A DNA stretch of 64,000 nt from Moniliella sp. 'wahieum' (Eukaryota; Basidiomycota; Moniliellomycetes; Moniliellales; Moniliellaceae): positions 310,001 to 374,000 of the forward strand of contig RSEE01000020.1 of the NCBI GenBank assembly GCA_003971905.1. The letters run 5' to 3'. Made by a program: the position numbers and the translations under genes. Every line of letters begins with the position of its first letter. Positions within the stretch are counted from its first letter, which is position 1. This document shows positions 23,062 to 35,280 of this stretch, in pieces. The notes below the pieces were generated by a model that searched no databases, had not been told where the DNA came from, and worked only from the letters and a program-made list of their open reading frames with translations.

Positions 23062-25215
23062 GGCCAGAGCAGAGCCCAGCGGGGGTGGTGGGCAGCAGCG
23101 AAGCGAAGAAGGCCGCAAGGGGGAAGAGAAGCAGGCTGGCTCAGCGCTTGGGCGAGGCACGGGGTGACTGGAGCCATCACCGGCCAGCAGCAGTTCGGTG
23201 AAGATGTGCCCGTGCGTCGCCAGCGCATGGCGGCCTGCAGGGGAAGGAGGGTAGGGTTGCGCTGTCGCAGGTTGTGGCTGCTGTGGCACCGTGGGGGGGC
23301 TGCAGGGAGGCTGCAGGGGGGCTGCAGGCGGCCTGGCGCCGGGCGCCACCAAGCATCATGCATGCGTCCGCCCGATGGCTGACCCAGCATGCGCTTGGCG
23401 CTGCTTTCTCCCCAGCTGGTCAGCCGGGGTTACGTTTTCCTTGCCACATTGACCGACTCTGCCCGCGGCTGCTTGGAGCCAGTGTCTGGTGTTCCACCAT
23501 GCTTGTTTGCATTGCGGCTGCGCTTCGTGGAGATTCGATGCAGCCCCAGAACCCAAGCCCACACCAACCCAGCGCGGGGAACAGCGGCGCTGGGGCAGCT
23601 GTGACCATCAATCCCCACACCCTGCGCCCGGATCAATGAATTGGCCGATCGCTGTGGCAGGCTGTGGCGCGGCAGGCACTGCTGTGGCTCAGCCCGCCAC
23701 GTGGCCGCAAAGGCGGACATTTGTCCCAATTAATCAGCCGCCGTCTGTCACAACAGCTGCTACGCAGTCACGTGTGGCTGACTAGTGACTAGTGACTAGT
23801 GACTACCACTCGCTCAGCCAGCGCCGCAGCTATGACCATGTCGGTTAGTTTTGGTGCAATTTATTGTCACACAGTGTCAGCCGCAGAGAAAGCACACTGG
23901 CAAAGAGCCAAGATGATGCGTGTTGCGGCCCCTGGGGCAAACTCCTTCCCACGGTTTCTTCCACATGCCAACGTGTTGACCAAAGGGTATGTCAGGGGGC
24001 GACGATTTGACAAGTCGCCTTGTGACATGTGACACTAAGGGCGAGCCACCTCCGAGGTCACTCTTACCCTCTTACACATCCGGGCACCACACCAGCATCC
24101 CTATTCTCTCTAGTAGCCTTGTGTGTCACATGTCACTAGCTTCACTCCTCTCCTCCTTCTCCTTCTCCTTCCTTTTTCCTCAGTCCAACCCAGCTCCTGT
24201 CTTTTGCATAACTGCACTTCGGACTTCGCTGGGTAAGTCCATAATATAGGGGTAATAGTGCGAAGAGAGTGGCATAGTGAAGGGGCATAAACAAAACATA
24301 CAATAAGAGGCACACGAATATCATACCCCAAACAGAGAGAGGAAAACGGTGTGTAGAGGGAACAAAAAGTGGACTGCTGCGTTTGTATCCCGACGGGCAG
24401 AGTGTAACGCTGCGGCTGAAGAACGGCCCCCTGTGTTTTCGGTTAAGGTGCGTTCTTCCACAAAAATACGATAGTATAGACGCTCCCAACTTTTCACGTT
24501 CTGTTGTTCCGGTGTCAGATCTCAGAGATCCATCAGTGGTGCCTATGCCCATAGGTGTGAATGGTTGCCCGGCTCTGGACTACTCCCAATACTGACATGC
24601 GATTGTTTTGCCATGATCATTTAACCCCAGAGCGATATATAATTGCCTTTTTCATCTCATCACGATGACTCCAAAGGGAGAGTCGATCTTCGAACAGCGC
24701 GAGCACATCATACACAGAAAAAAAGCGACTCGACACCCCTATCACTCTCATCTTCTTATCAATTTGATCAACGTCATCAACCCCTCTCCATCATCTCCCA
24801 ATCGTCCCCTGGGCGTTTCTTCGTCAGGTACTGGCTCAACAGTATTTAGTGCCAACCGCAAGAATTGCCTATCCACATTGCTCATTATGATCCCGTGTCA
24901 CTACCTTATTCGAAATATGGTATGTGGAGGAGCACCATTGGACACCGTGGCGACAGCCATTTTGCCTATGCATCCTTCAAGAGGCGCCGACTTGCGTCTC
25001 GTCTCTGGTTATTGTTACAGGAGATGGGCAACTGGAGATTTACGATGACAAAAAGGAGACAGTCATGATGATGAAAGCTTTGGTGGCATTATCTTTCAAC
25101 AGTGGTCCCAGTGCCGCCTGCTTCTTACATCCGTAGTTACAATGACATATGAAATCCGATACGACATTCACTGTACTGCACATACCAGAAAGGGCCCTCT
25201 GTGCACCACGAAGAA

Positions 25216-25320
25216 AATGGTACTCCCATTTTCCTCAATGGTACTCCCATTTTCCTCAATGGTACTCCCATTTTCCTCAATGGTACTCCCATTTTCCTCA
25301 ATGGTACTCCCATTTTCCTC
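25216..25320. repeat. 21-bp minisatellite, 5 identical copies
   Basis: The unit AATGGTACTCCCATTTTCCTC is repeated five times exactly. Adjacent units create an imperfect palindrome (GAAAATGG TACTC CCATTTTC), so the array can form repeated hairpins. It is divisible by three and open in several frames, but no protein context is seen. Confidence 0.95.
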
Positions 25321-25499
25321 ATATCCAGCAGCCTCCTCCCTCGCGTTGCCTCCGTTCTTCGGGCTTGTCTCCGTTCCCTGCTCACAAGAGGGCAATTATT
25401 GGGATTCGAGACACTGGATGTCGTATCGCAACTCCCCACGGAAGAATCTCAATAAGAGGTAATCATTATCCTGATGATGATGAAACCTGGAGTCCGGAA

Positions 25500-25722
25500 G
25501 GTCCTCGAGGGTGATGCAATCGCACTGGTGGTGGTGGTGGTGGTCTAAGCCAACCAGCAACGCCTACAGAGGAACATCAAGAAGCGAGTCGCCACTAGGA
25601 GCGGGCTAAGCTGCGGAACGAGGAAAAACAGGAGAGAGAAAACAACGGAACTCCCAGGCCCGAGGAGGAACTGAAGGGAAATTGGCCAAACCATGAGCCA
25701 CCCGATGGCTCAACAGATGAAC
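25500..25722 (+). repeat. Dispersed repeat B, copy 2
   Basis: Partner of 12430-12656, same orientation, diverged by substitutions and small indels. It carries an extra GGT microsatellite at about 25528-25545 not present in copy 1. Confidence 0.75.
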
Positions 25723-26044
25723 CAGCCTATGAAGTGTGATGCGCCTAATAAGGCTGAAGGTGTAATACAGACTCCTATCATTGACCACCTCTGGACAAAA
25801 TGGTCTGTGTCTGGGTTGATCGCATATGCAAATTGGACCTACAGCCCCATGCCATATGGGTTTGTCCCCTACACCCGAGGGAAAACAGGGGAGAAGGGGA
25901 TGTTTTGGATGCTCGTGTCCCAAACACGAGCTGGTGCTGGCCAAGGCCAGTGGGAGGCCCATAACGGATGTAGGCTAGACCAGGAGCAGAAACGGCACTT
26001 ATGATGATCCTGTCCGCCGACATGGGAAACGAGGAGGCGCATAT

Positions 26045-26628
26045 TTAGATGAGACCAATCTGGTTGGACACATCCAGCGCATCCTGGTCCTTGTGGAGAC
26101 GGATGTAAGCCTTCTTCTTGCCATCAGCGGGGATGAGGGTGTTGATCTTGGCCGCCTCGACAGAGTAGGCCTTCTTGAGAGCAGCCTTGATCTGGTGCTT
26201 GTTGGCACGGCGGTCCACAATGAAGACGAGAGTGTTAAACTCCTCAATCTTCTTCATCGCCGACTCGGTGTTGAGAGGGAACTGCAGCACCTGGTAGGCG
26301 TCCATGCGGGGAGCCGAGGGAATGCTCTTCCGCAAGTACTTGGGCTTGCGGGGAAGCGCCAGGGTCTTGGGGCGGTGGAAGGTGACATTGCGGCGCACCT
26401 TCTTGACGCGGGTGCCCTGTTGGCCCTTGAGGGCAGCCTTCTTGGCAGCAAGAGCCACCGACTTCTTCTCGGCTGTACAGACAGGGACAAGTTAGCATTC
26501 GTACTTCACGAGGTTGAAGAGGTGCAAACGACCGATAGCAGGAAAGACAACAACGCCAAAGATCACCACAGGGCGCCGCAGTCTTCCCCTCGGCCAATGT
26601 TAGCGCACTCACTCTTGACGATCGCCAT
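26045..26628 (-). CDS. RPL25: 60S ribosomal protein uL23 (L25/L23a)
   Basis: Exon 1 is only MAIVK plus one base (26613-26628). After a 140-bp intron (26473-26612; GTGAGT donor, CTAAC branch site, TACAG acceptor) exon 2 reads [61 protein letters not shown] and so on. It ends [16 protein letters not shown]. The basic N-terminal extension and the C-terminal uL23 fold ([37 protein letters not shown]) match the family and its usual length of about 143-156 residues. The protein binds 26S/25S rRNA domain III near the exit tunnel. The gene is divergent from uL22 with 298 bp between the start codons. The coding frame is intact. Confidence 0.95.
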
Positions 26629-26926
26629 TTTGTCCAGGTTGGTGTGGTGAAGGGCCTGGATGAGGGCTGTGCAGATCGGCTTGCTCAACCAGCCGGGAGG
26701 CGCAGATGGCGAACGGGCAGTGTTGTCATACTTCGCACTATACCGCTGTTGGCCGCAGCCTTGCGCCACCACTCAGCCAGGGGGCAGTATAACATGGGAT
26801 GATTTTAGACTAGGTTAGTAGGGTTACGATGACAACCCTACTGCCCCGTTGTTTCCCGCCTTCTCCGCCCTGGGCGACATTGTCTGCTCTGCCGCCTACC
26901 TGACCGTCACCGCCAAGCCGTTCGCC
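26629..26926. promoter_or_regulatory. Bidirectional ribosomal-protein promoter with inverted TAGGGTT boxes
   Basis: A 298-bp gap separates the start codons of uL23 and uL22. It contains GTAGGGTT (26818-26825) and its exact inverted copy AACCCTAC (26834-26841), 8 nt apart. A partner element is at 35281-35293 upstream of eS24. TAGGGTT boxes are bound by Tbf1-type factors at ribosomal-protein promoters of several fungi (established); use here is inferred. Confidence 0.6.
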
Positions 26927-27676
26927 ATGGTTGTGCGTATACACACTCGTCCCTGCGTTGTTACATGCCCGCTGCTTTTTCCCACTATGGCCTAGGCTGG
27001 CACCCTGCGTGTTGTGTTTTCGGGCAGTGACCTCGCCTTGTGGGGAAATGGCCAGGGCGGGCTAACGCAATGCCGTGCGGATCTGCTAACCCTCCTTACT
27101 TTAGCAATACGCTATCCGTGACTCGGACCTTGCCGAAAAGAGCGCCAAGAGCCGTGGGGACTACCTGCGTGTTCACTACAAGAACACGCGCGAGACCGCG
27201 GCCACGATCCAGGGCATGAAGCTCTCGAAGGCCTACTCATTCCTCGCCGACGTGCAGGAGAGAAGAAGCAGTGTGTGCCATTCCGGCGGCACAACAAGCA
27301 CGTTGGCCGCACGGCGCAGGCCAAGCAGTGGGGGTCTGTTACCCAGGGTCGCTGGCCCACCAAGAGCGCCAAGTTCCTTGTCGCCCTGCTTAAGAACGCC
27401 GAGTCGAACGCCGACCAGAAGGGCCTGGAGGTGGAGAACCTGCTGATCAAGCACATCGTCATCCACCGTGCCCCGCACACCTACCGGCGCACCTACCGTG
27501 CCCACGGCCGCATCAACCCCTACAAGGGCTCCCCTTGCCACGTTGAGATCCACCTCGTTGAGCAGGGCTCGGCTGTGCCCAAGACGGTTGAGGTGGCGGC
27601 CCCCCGCCTTAACAAGCGCCAACTCGCCATTCGCCGCAACGCCGCCGCCCAGGCCAAGGCTGTCGCTTCCGCCTAA
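26927..27676 (+). CDS. RPL17: 60S ribosomal protein uL22 (L17)
   Basis: ATGGTT (26927-26932) is exon 1. A 172-bp intron (26933-27104; CTAAC branch site, TTTAG acceptor) precedes [40 protein letters not shown]. Further on, [45 protein letters not shown] and [28 protein letters not shown]-type motifs mark uL22, ending at TAA 27674-27676. The protein lines the exit tunnel of the large subunit. The frame changes at about 27257-27262: GTGCAGGAGAGAAGAAGCAG is read where an EKKQ.VPFRR sequence is expected, so one base is missing or two are extra. In an essential gene this points to a consensus error. Confidence 0.95.
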
Positions 27677-29513
27677 TGTGCCGGGCTTGCGCTTGTTCCT
27701 TTGCAATATGGTGGTTGCCATCGCCCTCCTTCCCCCTCGTGACGATCGCCTTGGTGCTTGTGGTTTGGCCCCCCTTTGACGGTGCGGGGCCACTGTCATG
27801 ATTCCGATTGCCTGCTCTCATGGCGGCTTTCCCTTCTGCACGTGTACTTCTGTACACATTGCTCCCGTCCAGCAATATTGCTGGGCGGAAACAAAATGTA
27901 CGCATGGCCATATGTCCTCACCATCGTCCCTTTAATAGAGTCTTAGCTGCCCTTCCTCCGGTTGTATCAAACCGGCCACGACGCTATTCGTATAGCCAGG
28001 ACTGTGGGTACACGCATCCCTGCAACAACATCCTTGTGACTCAAGAGCCACCAGGATGGTGCCTAAATCAATGAAGAACAACATTTTACCTGTTACAACC
28101 TTTTTAGGAGCATCGCAAGTGACATCCTACTCAAGACCTCAAGTCCCGATGCGATGCGCTGTTTGTTTTCCATCGAGAAGGCCTTCAAGCTCAGGATGAG
28201 GCATTTGTTTGGGTTGCTGCCACTCGAAGCTACTCCTCTTCCGCAACCACTTGCATACGCCGCTCCCAGTCCCTCGGGCCGGCCGGTGAAGGTTAAACGT
28301 TAAAATTGAAATCCAACAACGCGTCAAGGGTTGCATATTGCACGTTCCGGTGTTGAACAGATGAACTTTAAGCTTCAAGAGAAGCTTCAACGTCTTGAAC
28401 GTTGAAGTGAATATTGACTGTCGATCTCTACCAGATCTTGCAGAATGGTTTTATCACCATCAGGCGCTGAGAGATGTTGGGAACACGACTGGCGTTGGGT
28501 CATGGTATTGGGGGTTGGGGGTTGGGGGCTCAGGCTCAGCGTGGCTGGAACCAAGACGTTGAGCTGAACTGGGCCAGCTGTGTCCCACCAGCCCTATCTC
28601 AGCTAGGAGCACGGCGGGAGCTGGGCACACAGACGAGTGGAGAAGGACCCAAGATGGCGAAAGGCGGAGTGGGCGGAGGCCAGTCAGTACTAGCGAGAGG
28701 CGCCGAGAGACGCAGTATCCGCAGGCCTCATGCGGGGTGCGGGCCAGGGGCAATAGGCATCGAGGCGTGGAAGGGCAGGGCGTGGCGACGTGGTAACAAC
28801 ATGAACCCCCAGCAGGCCAAACGCGCGCCGTCTCAGCACGGCGGTCTCTGTCTGGCGCCGTGCGCTGCGCTGCGCGGCAGGCAGCCTGCTAGCGCGCAGC
28901 CCAGTCGAGGCACTGCAGGGCAGGCCGGGCATCGCCTGAAGCAGTCACCGCATGCACCGCCCAGTGATGCTAGTGACGCCGGCCACCACAGGGTGCTCGC
29001 GCTCGTCCAAGACGCGCGCCGTGACTGCCATGGCGGGGGCTGGCTTGGTGGCGCGCGCATGATGTATGGGCGCATGAGGCCAGTGTCATTGCCATCGACC
29101 ATCCTGCAACCTCTCTATGCTCGGTATATGTCGTGTTTGTCAGAGGGGACGGGGCAGTGTGCTGCTCTCCCACAGGCTCAGAGCCTGCAGGGGCTGCAAG
29201 CCTCACGCGTCATGACCACCGGGAGGCAAGGCAGGGAACGCACTGGCCCACACGATGGATGATGATCAGCACGACCGATGACTGATGACATGCATGATCT
29301 GGCCATTGCCATCCGCATCATCGTCATCAATGAGATCATCGATCCCCATCCTCAGCCGCGTACCACGTTCAACGTTCAGTACGTTCAACGTTCAACTCAA
29401 CGTTCAGCCACCCCCACCACCTCCACCTCCCCCCCACCACCTCCACCCCCACCTCCCCCGCCTTCCCTACTACCCCCACCTCCGCCCTTCGGCCCCCTGC
29501 TCTGCTGCCCACC
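27677..29513. other. Intergenic, upstream region of the DUF1769 gene
   Basis: No conserved frame is seen; several long GC-rich frames are judged spurious. AAGCTTCAAGAGAAGCTTCAACGTCTTGAACGTTGAAG (28371-28408) is an AT-richer inverted-repeat cluster of the AAGCTTC/GTTGAAC type. The promoter module at 29366-29492 is listed separately. Confidence 0.5.
29366..29492 (+). promoter_or_regulatory. GTTCAACGTTCA cluster plus CCACC tract upstream of the DUF1769 gene
   Basis: Four overlapping copies of the ACGTTCAAC core (29366-29406) are followed by a C-rich CCACCCCCACC/CCTCC tract (29407-29492), 22 bases before the start codon. The same order and nearly the same sequence occurs upstream of ATG11 (42851 down to 42690 on the minus strand). 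Confidence 0.5.
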
Positions 29514-32500
29514 ATGCCCGAAAAACTCGTCGTCATGGTCGGGCCAGACCGCTTCAATATGGAGGTCGCCCGCCTCAACGACGTCGAGCACCCGCACGAG
29601 ATCCGCTCCGAACACTTTGCGGTCGCGTCCTTGTCCGCATCTTGAATGCTCCCGGCGGCCACCTGGCGAGCCCGGGTACGAGTACTTTCGAGATCGTTCC
29701 CGCCGATTCGCCATCCAGATCGAAGGCCGCTTCACCCGCCCCTGGAGGGGGCTCTGAGATTATCTTTGGCACCCCTTGATCGCCTGATCGACTTTCCGCG
29801 CCGCCCTTCAATGCTGGCATGGCCGTGGCGCACATGATCGACCCCTGTGTGACTACGAGGAGCATCCGCCTTCCGGGCGCCCGTTTCATATGTCACCCTA
29901 CTGTGCTTGTGTCAACACACTGTGTGCGTGGCCTGCCCGCCCGTGCCCACGATGCTGTCGTTGTCCTCCAAAGCGCTGATACAGCCTCGGGATCAGCTTC
30001 TAACACCCACTCTCGCCGCACCAGCATCGATTCTACCCAACCTACTGGAAGCAGCGCCATCTCTCTCGCTCCTCCTGGCGAGCAGAGGGTGCGTCTCGTC
30101 CTCATCCCGACGAAGTGGACGGTGATGTGGTGCCTCTTCAAGCCCTGGATAGAACACCATCGATGTTCCTAAGAAGAAGCGCGGCTGGTTCTCTTTGGGG
30201 GGATCGAAGGACGAACGCAGGACAAAAAGCTACTGGCGCTTCTTAGGCTTCATGCAAGACCCACGTGTCCGTGCTTATCTATCCGCCACCACACCTCTCT
30301 CGACGCTTGGGCCATCAACCCAGCCACCACCTGCATCCCCACCCATCCTCCCCGCAAGAAAGTCATCCTAGTTCCAGTGTCGGATCCCTGCAGCCAACGC
30401 AATCTTCTCTCTCCCCCTCTCATCGGGCCAGGTTGGTGACCAGCAGCGGCGTGTGTCCAGCCTTGGCGACTCGGATTCCGGACCAGCTGTTAATGTTGTG
30501 TCGGCAACAGCACCTTCGGATGGCTCTCAGCCACTCGTATCAGTTCCTTCCGAGGACGCCAACTCGTCTCGTCTCTCCAACAGCTTGGTTTGGGCGCACA
30601 CGAGGCGGGCGGACAAACGCCGGACCCAGTCAAGATGCTTTCCCGGTCGCAGAGCGAGCTGTACCGGCGCTTGTCCGCCTCGATAGGAACGGGGGGCAAC
30701 AACACGCTGCACGAGATTGATGAGAAGAGCTGGATGCACTTTTGATGACCACTGCACCATCTACTCCTTTCCAATCGTTCGAAGACGTATCCCACATCCC
30801 CATGAAGCAACCCACTTTACCAGAGGAACCAGGGGAAACCCCGCTCAGCACGTCTTCAGCCGCCGCCACTCCTACACCAACGCAAATGGCATCCTCTGTC
30901 ACTGGCAACCCTTCTATTGCTAATATCCCAAAGTACGACGAACAGCCCATTCCCGAACCCGCTTCGTCCTCTCGACCCAGTCCTGTTGTACATATCGAAG
31001 AGCCCGGTGACCACGAGAAGACGGCACAGGAGAAGCGCAGAAAGCGCGGGTCCAAGATGATGCGTCGACTTAGCATGGGAGGCAAAGACAAGGACAAGGA
31101 CAAGGATCATGACACTGAGAAGGTCCGGTCGCCTTCACGTTCGCGCGATCGCATGGGTATGGGCCGATCGTTCGATCTATCGCGGGCATGTTGGACCCCA
31201 GGCACTCTCCCGTTGCCCCCGCTGATGATCATGGAGATGAATTGGCCCAGATCTTGGAGCAACGCGATGCGCCCAACCCGGCTCGCAAGTCGATCACGCA
31301 ATCCTTGTCTTCATCGTTAGGATTCTCGCGTGTACGAGGTTCGATGGACCTCCCTCGGCAGCCTAGTTTACCTTCCGGACAGGGGGCGCCCCTGGCCACT
31401 GTGGAGAGCGTGGAGCCGGGAGCAATGAAGGATCAAGTTCGTCGGCGCTTGACACTCTTGCTGTTCCCTCTATGACCAAGATGGAGCAAGCATCTCAATC
31501 GAACTCAAACAGTTTGGCAGTGTCAGAGCCTGCTTCTGGCAAGGATTCCAAGGACAAGCGGTCGTCCTACACTGGCAACATATTGAAGCGAATGAACCCG
31601 CTTAATCTGTTGAGCGGCGACAAGGATGGCAAGGATGGGAATGCGCATGAAGCTGGGGGGTCTTCTATTTCGGAGGCCCCACCTCGATGCAGGGCGAGGG
31701 AGAAAAGTCCGACTCGGGGCTGGATCGGATGAAGAGCAAGAACCATTCCAAGCGGCATTCGAAGTCTCGGCATACGCACGGATACGGCCCGCGTTGTTCA
31801 GCCAAAGATCAAGACCCTACTTCTCATCATCATCATCATCATCATCACCATGGTGATGGAGAGACTGAGGAGATGCCGGGTTCAGAAGGGGAGGCCAATC
31901 CGCACCTCCATGAGCTCAAGAAGAGCGGGGAGAAAACGCGTCAAGGGTGAGTTCACTGGCCCACAAGGTCGTCTTGCCTGGTCGAATGTTGGTGGACGGA
32001 GTGTCTTCGATTCCTGCACTCCCTTCCCGCGATCTCAGGGCACTTCTCCTCATCCCGAGTCTGAGGAGGAACCGGAGGCAGTACGGGTCAAGCCCAAAAA
32101 TCGTCTCTCGATGGTGTTACAGAGGGAGCCCAAGGAGGCTAAAGACGACGCCACCGCCGAGCCTAAACGCCGCTTTTCGACTCGCCTTGGCCGACCCTCG
32201 CGTTCCAGCACAAACCCCAGGCGGTCTTTGTCGGTCGATTTGCGATTTCGGAAGCAGAGCCCGCGGCCTCAGTCTCCTCAGCCGTTATCTACATATTTGG
32301 GCCCCCCCAATCGACCTGCGCCGTTGAGCACGTCCCCTCTGCCTTTGGTCTCTGACGAGGGCAAACCCGACTCTACGCCTGCCGGATCTGAGGCGAGAGC
32401 ATCGACCCTTCCATCTCCCCCACCTCCCTCGTCGGCTGTGGTTGCTGCTCCAACACCTCTACTTGTTCATCCTAAGCCCCGGCAGGCCCCTCTCCAGCTC

Positions 32501-33571
32501 GGGATCCACTCTGATGACGAGGACGAAGATCACTTGAACCCCTCGACTCCAGCCAGCTCACGAGGACATACCTTGCCTGCCCCCGGCTCTGACCGAGGCA
32601 AGCCCAAACCTGCTTCGTCCACTGCGGAGACCACTTCCTTCAGCGCCCCACAGTCGCCGCCTCGCATCTCTACTGAGCCTCCTCGTTCGGGCTCGGCCGC
32701 AGAGATCTACCATACTCACCCCTGGCTAACAGGGGGAAGCGAATTGCAACCAGTCACGTCGGGCTCGGGCCTGGTGCAAACGATGAAAGACGAGGGCAAG
32801 GGCGATGGGAAGGAAGTCTTCCGCCTGGCCGATCGGGTGCCTCGGATCTTTCGCAAACGCCAGTGTCGATGCACCAGCGGGTTCGGCGAACAGGACCAAC
32901 AGCCTGCGACATCGAACCATCGCACGCAGTCCTTCTGCCCCTCCCCTCTCTGCTTCGCGCCGCGAGGTAGGACGGGACCCGGTACCGTCGACCGTGACTG
33001 TGCCGAAGCATTCAGGCGCATCGCAGATCTCGCTGGGCCCGCAGGGGAGTACAAGGAAGGCGGACCTAGCTAAGAGGAAGCCGACACAGCCGCCCAAGCC
33101 TTCGGTCGCAGAGCGCTTGGCCCACGAGTCGGCGGAAAACTGGCGCCCGACGTTGGATGGCGAGCTGGGACCGTGGCGGTTCACCGATCCATCGGTGGAC
33201 ATGATTGAGGACAACACATTTGTCCTCCTCAATAAGTCGATGACTGTTCCCGAGCGGAGGAAGTACTTTGGTTCCTCGCAGCATCAGGAAGAGTTTGTCT
33301 ACGACCCGGACGTGGTGTATTCAACTGCCTTTTTCTAACATGATGGATGTACGTTGGCTTCCTCCCTGTTGGCGATGCACATCATACTGACTTTCCCTTC
33401 CCTCTCCGTCACCAGTTCAATACGTTTGACTTGGCCATCGGGATCGTGCGGATGAACCTGCGCCGGTTTTTCGGTGCCGGGATGCCTATCCGGTACACCC
33501 TCCGTGCCAAAGAAGACGAGGACATCTGCATGGCTACCATCTCTTTCCAGATCGTTCAAGAAGACGATTGA
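29514..33571 (+). CDS. DUF1769-domain protein with a very long disordered insert
   Basis: ATG 29514 starts MPEKLVVMVGPDRFNMEVARLNDVEHPHEIRSEHF. It is followed in other frames by GRVLVRILNAPGG, RFAIQIEGRFTRP, RLIDFPRRP and AVAHMIDPCV..YEEHPPSGRPFHMSPY. The C-terminus reads WRPTLDGELGPWRF, IEDNTFVLLNKSMTVPERRKYF, YDPDVVYSTAFF, then a 67-bp intron (33349-33415), then FNTFDLAIGIVRMNLRRFFGAGMPIRYTLRAKEDEDICMATISFQIVQ. These two halves look like the fungal DUF1769 domain (from memory of the family). They are separated by about 2.5 kb encoding Ser/Pro/Lys-rich low-complexity sequence, including KDKDKDKDHD and an eight-residue His run. At least eight frame changes occur, mostly in the linker. Function is unknown; the domain is intracellular in known homologues. 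Confidence 0.7.
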
Positions 33572-34613
33572 TCCCCTTTTTTGTGGCGGTACCCCATTCT
33601 CCTCCCCCTCGCTTCTCTCGCGCATGTGATACGGCGCTAGTATCTGTCCCTGAATCCCCCCTCATACCCTACCACACTCTTTTATTTCCTTCCCCGTTAT
33701 TTCCTATTGGGCACTAGCCACACTCGCTTTGTCATCCCCTGCTCGCCCTCACATTGGCAGATAGCCGCATTCGCTCACTTGATCTCCCTCCTTTTGTGGT
33801 CATGCTCAGCGGGCTCCCCTGCTTCTTGGCGTTTTCACCTCGTTTCCCTGTTCCTGAACTAATGATGTTTCCTTTTTAATCTGCACTTGCCTTTGCTAGT
33901 AGTCTACCTCTTATGTGGGGTCTTGTCTCTAGACCACGTCCATTTCATTGACATAGCTTAAGGCTGGGACCGGGGGAACGATACATCTAAACCTAACCGT
34001 TCATCTTGCGGGGGTTACTTGGGGTGGCGTTGCCCAGTGAAGTAGACATCAGTGGCAGTGGCACGCCCTCCATGCTCGCTCAGCGCGGGAACCTTGGTGT
34101 ATTGTTCTTAGAGGCGGGAAACAGTGCTCGCTTACAATGCTGCTGATCGCCAAAGCAAACTGCAGTGGCCAAAGAGAAATGAGACTGTCTGCCTGCCTGC
34201 CCTTACAACGCAAGTTCCAGTGGCTCCAACTTCACCGTCCCACTACGATCCCCGGCCCAGAACTCCATAAGATGGGGCTCACCGTGGCCAATAAAGAAAT
34301 CCAACTACAGCCATACCTGCCCAAAGAAAAGCCTAAGCAGGGGTTGGTTTCATTGCCATGAGAGTGCTTGCAAAGCGGGGGCGAGGGGAAAGCCGAGCGT
34401 GGCCACATGATGGGCAATATGGTTGAAGAGGAAAGTCCAGCAACGCTATCGGACAAACAGAAGTCGTCCCCGCATAACAGCGGATAGATTTTGGTGCTTC
34501 GTGGCCCGAGAAAACCCCAGGGAAAGAAGCATGGGGGTGACAAACAAGCGGAACAAGGAGGGGGTCCCATGACATGCCAATCACGGTCATGGCGACAAGC
34601 CACAGTATTCCAT
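33572..34613. other. Intergenic, between DUF1769 gene and eS24
   Basis: These are the 3' flanks of two convergent genes. It holds repeat A copy 2 (33929-34034). No further gene is seen. Confidence 0.5.
33929..34034 (+). repeat. Dispersed repeat A, copy 2 (truncated)
   Basis: CTAGACCACGTCCATTTCATTGACATAGCTTAAGGCTGGGACC through GTTCATCTTGCGGGGGTTAC aligns with the first 100 bp of copies 1 and 3. It lacks the GGAACCAGGGGAATCG end and has TGGCGTTGCC where the others have TGGTAGCGC. Confidence 0.7.
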
Positions 34614-35165
34614 TTACTTCTTCTTGTTGTCCGATGCCTTGTTCTTGGCGGTGCCGAAGAACTTCTTGGCGCGTTCTTGCGCTCCTTCCTGAGCTTGCGA
34701 CCGGCGCCCTCAACCTTCTCGGCGAGACCCGAGCGGACGAGGCGGAACTTGGGCTCGAACTTCTTCTGGGCCTCGGCCGAGTCGTAGATCAGAGCAAAGC
34801 CAGTGGTGCGGCCGCCACCAAAGTGGGTGCGCAGGCCAAAGGTAACCACCTGCTCAGCGGGCGCCTTGTATAGCGCGCCAAGCTTCTCCGACAGCTCAGC
34901 ACGGCTCACGTTCGGGCGAGCGGGGTGGATGACCTCGAGGACGCACTGGCGGCGCTGGAGGAGAGCGTTACGCATAAACTTGCGCGTGCGCAGCGTCACT
35001 GGAGAGTTGGGGTCCTGGGAGCCCAAATTGTCAGTCATCCGCTCCATCCTGCTGTCTCTGTGGAGAGCCGGGCAACAGAAGGTCCGGGAACACGAGAGCA
35101 TCGCGCGCGCGACGTTCCGACATGGGTGCCCTCGACGCAGACCGACTGGGCATGCAACGTACCAT
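34614..35165 (-). CDS. RPS24: 40S ribosomal protein eS24
   Basis: Exon 1 is the ATG alone (35163-35165). A 148-bp intron (35015-35162; GTACGT donor, CCCAG acceptor) precedes [121 protein letters not shown] is the eS24 signature. The basic tail [23 protein letters not shown] is reached only after a one-base frame change in AACGCGCCAAG (near 34677) and ends at TAA 34614-34616. Total about 134 residues, normal for the family. The changed base is most likely a consensus error. Confidence 0.93.
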
Positions 35166-35280
35166 CTTGAGTGCTTGGTGGAGACAGGCCGGTGCTACGA
35201 GAGGCCGAAGCGGTGGCCATGCCTGGGCAAGTCTAGGGTTCAACGCTTATTCTAAAAAACTCGCCGCAGCCACCTCTAGT

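Larger units (their letters stand above)
23062..26044. other. Repeat-containing intergenic region
   Basis: The 3-kb gap between KGD1 and uL23 shows no conserved gene. It contains a GACTAGT tandem (23780-23805), CATGTGACA motifs (24024-24034 and, inverted, 24122-24136), a 21-bp minisatellite (25216-25320) and repeat B copy 2 (25500-25722). Confidence 0.5.

Noticed and set aside
25142-25514. Plus- and minus-strand frames through the 21-bp minisatellite
   Set aside because: The repeat length is a multiple of three, so all frames stay open; no conserved flanking protein sequence.
26473-27104. Intron-encoded snoRNAs in the uL23, uL22 and eS24 introns
   Set aside because: These introns are longer than most others here (140-172 bp), but I found no convincing C/D or H/ACA box pairs.
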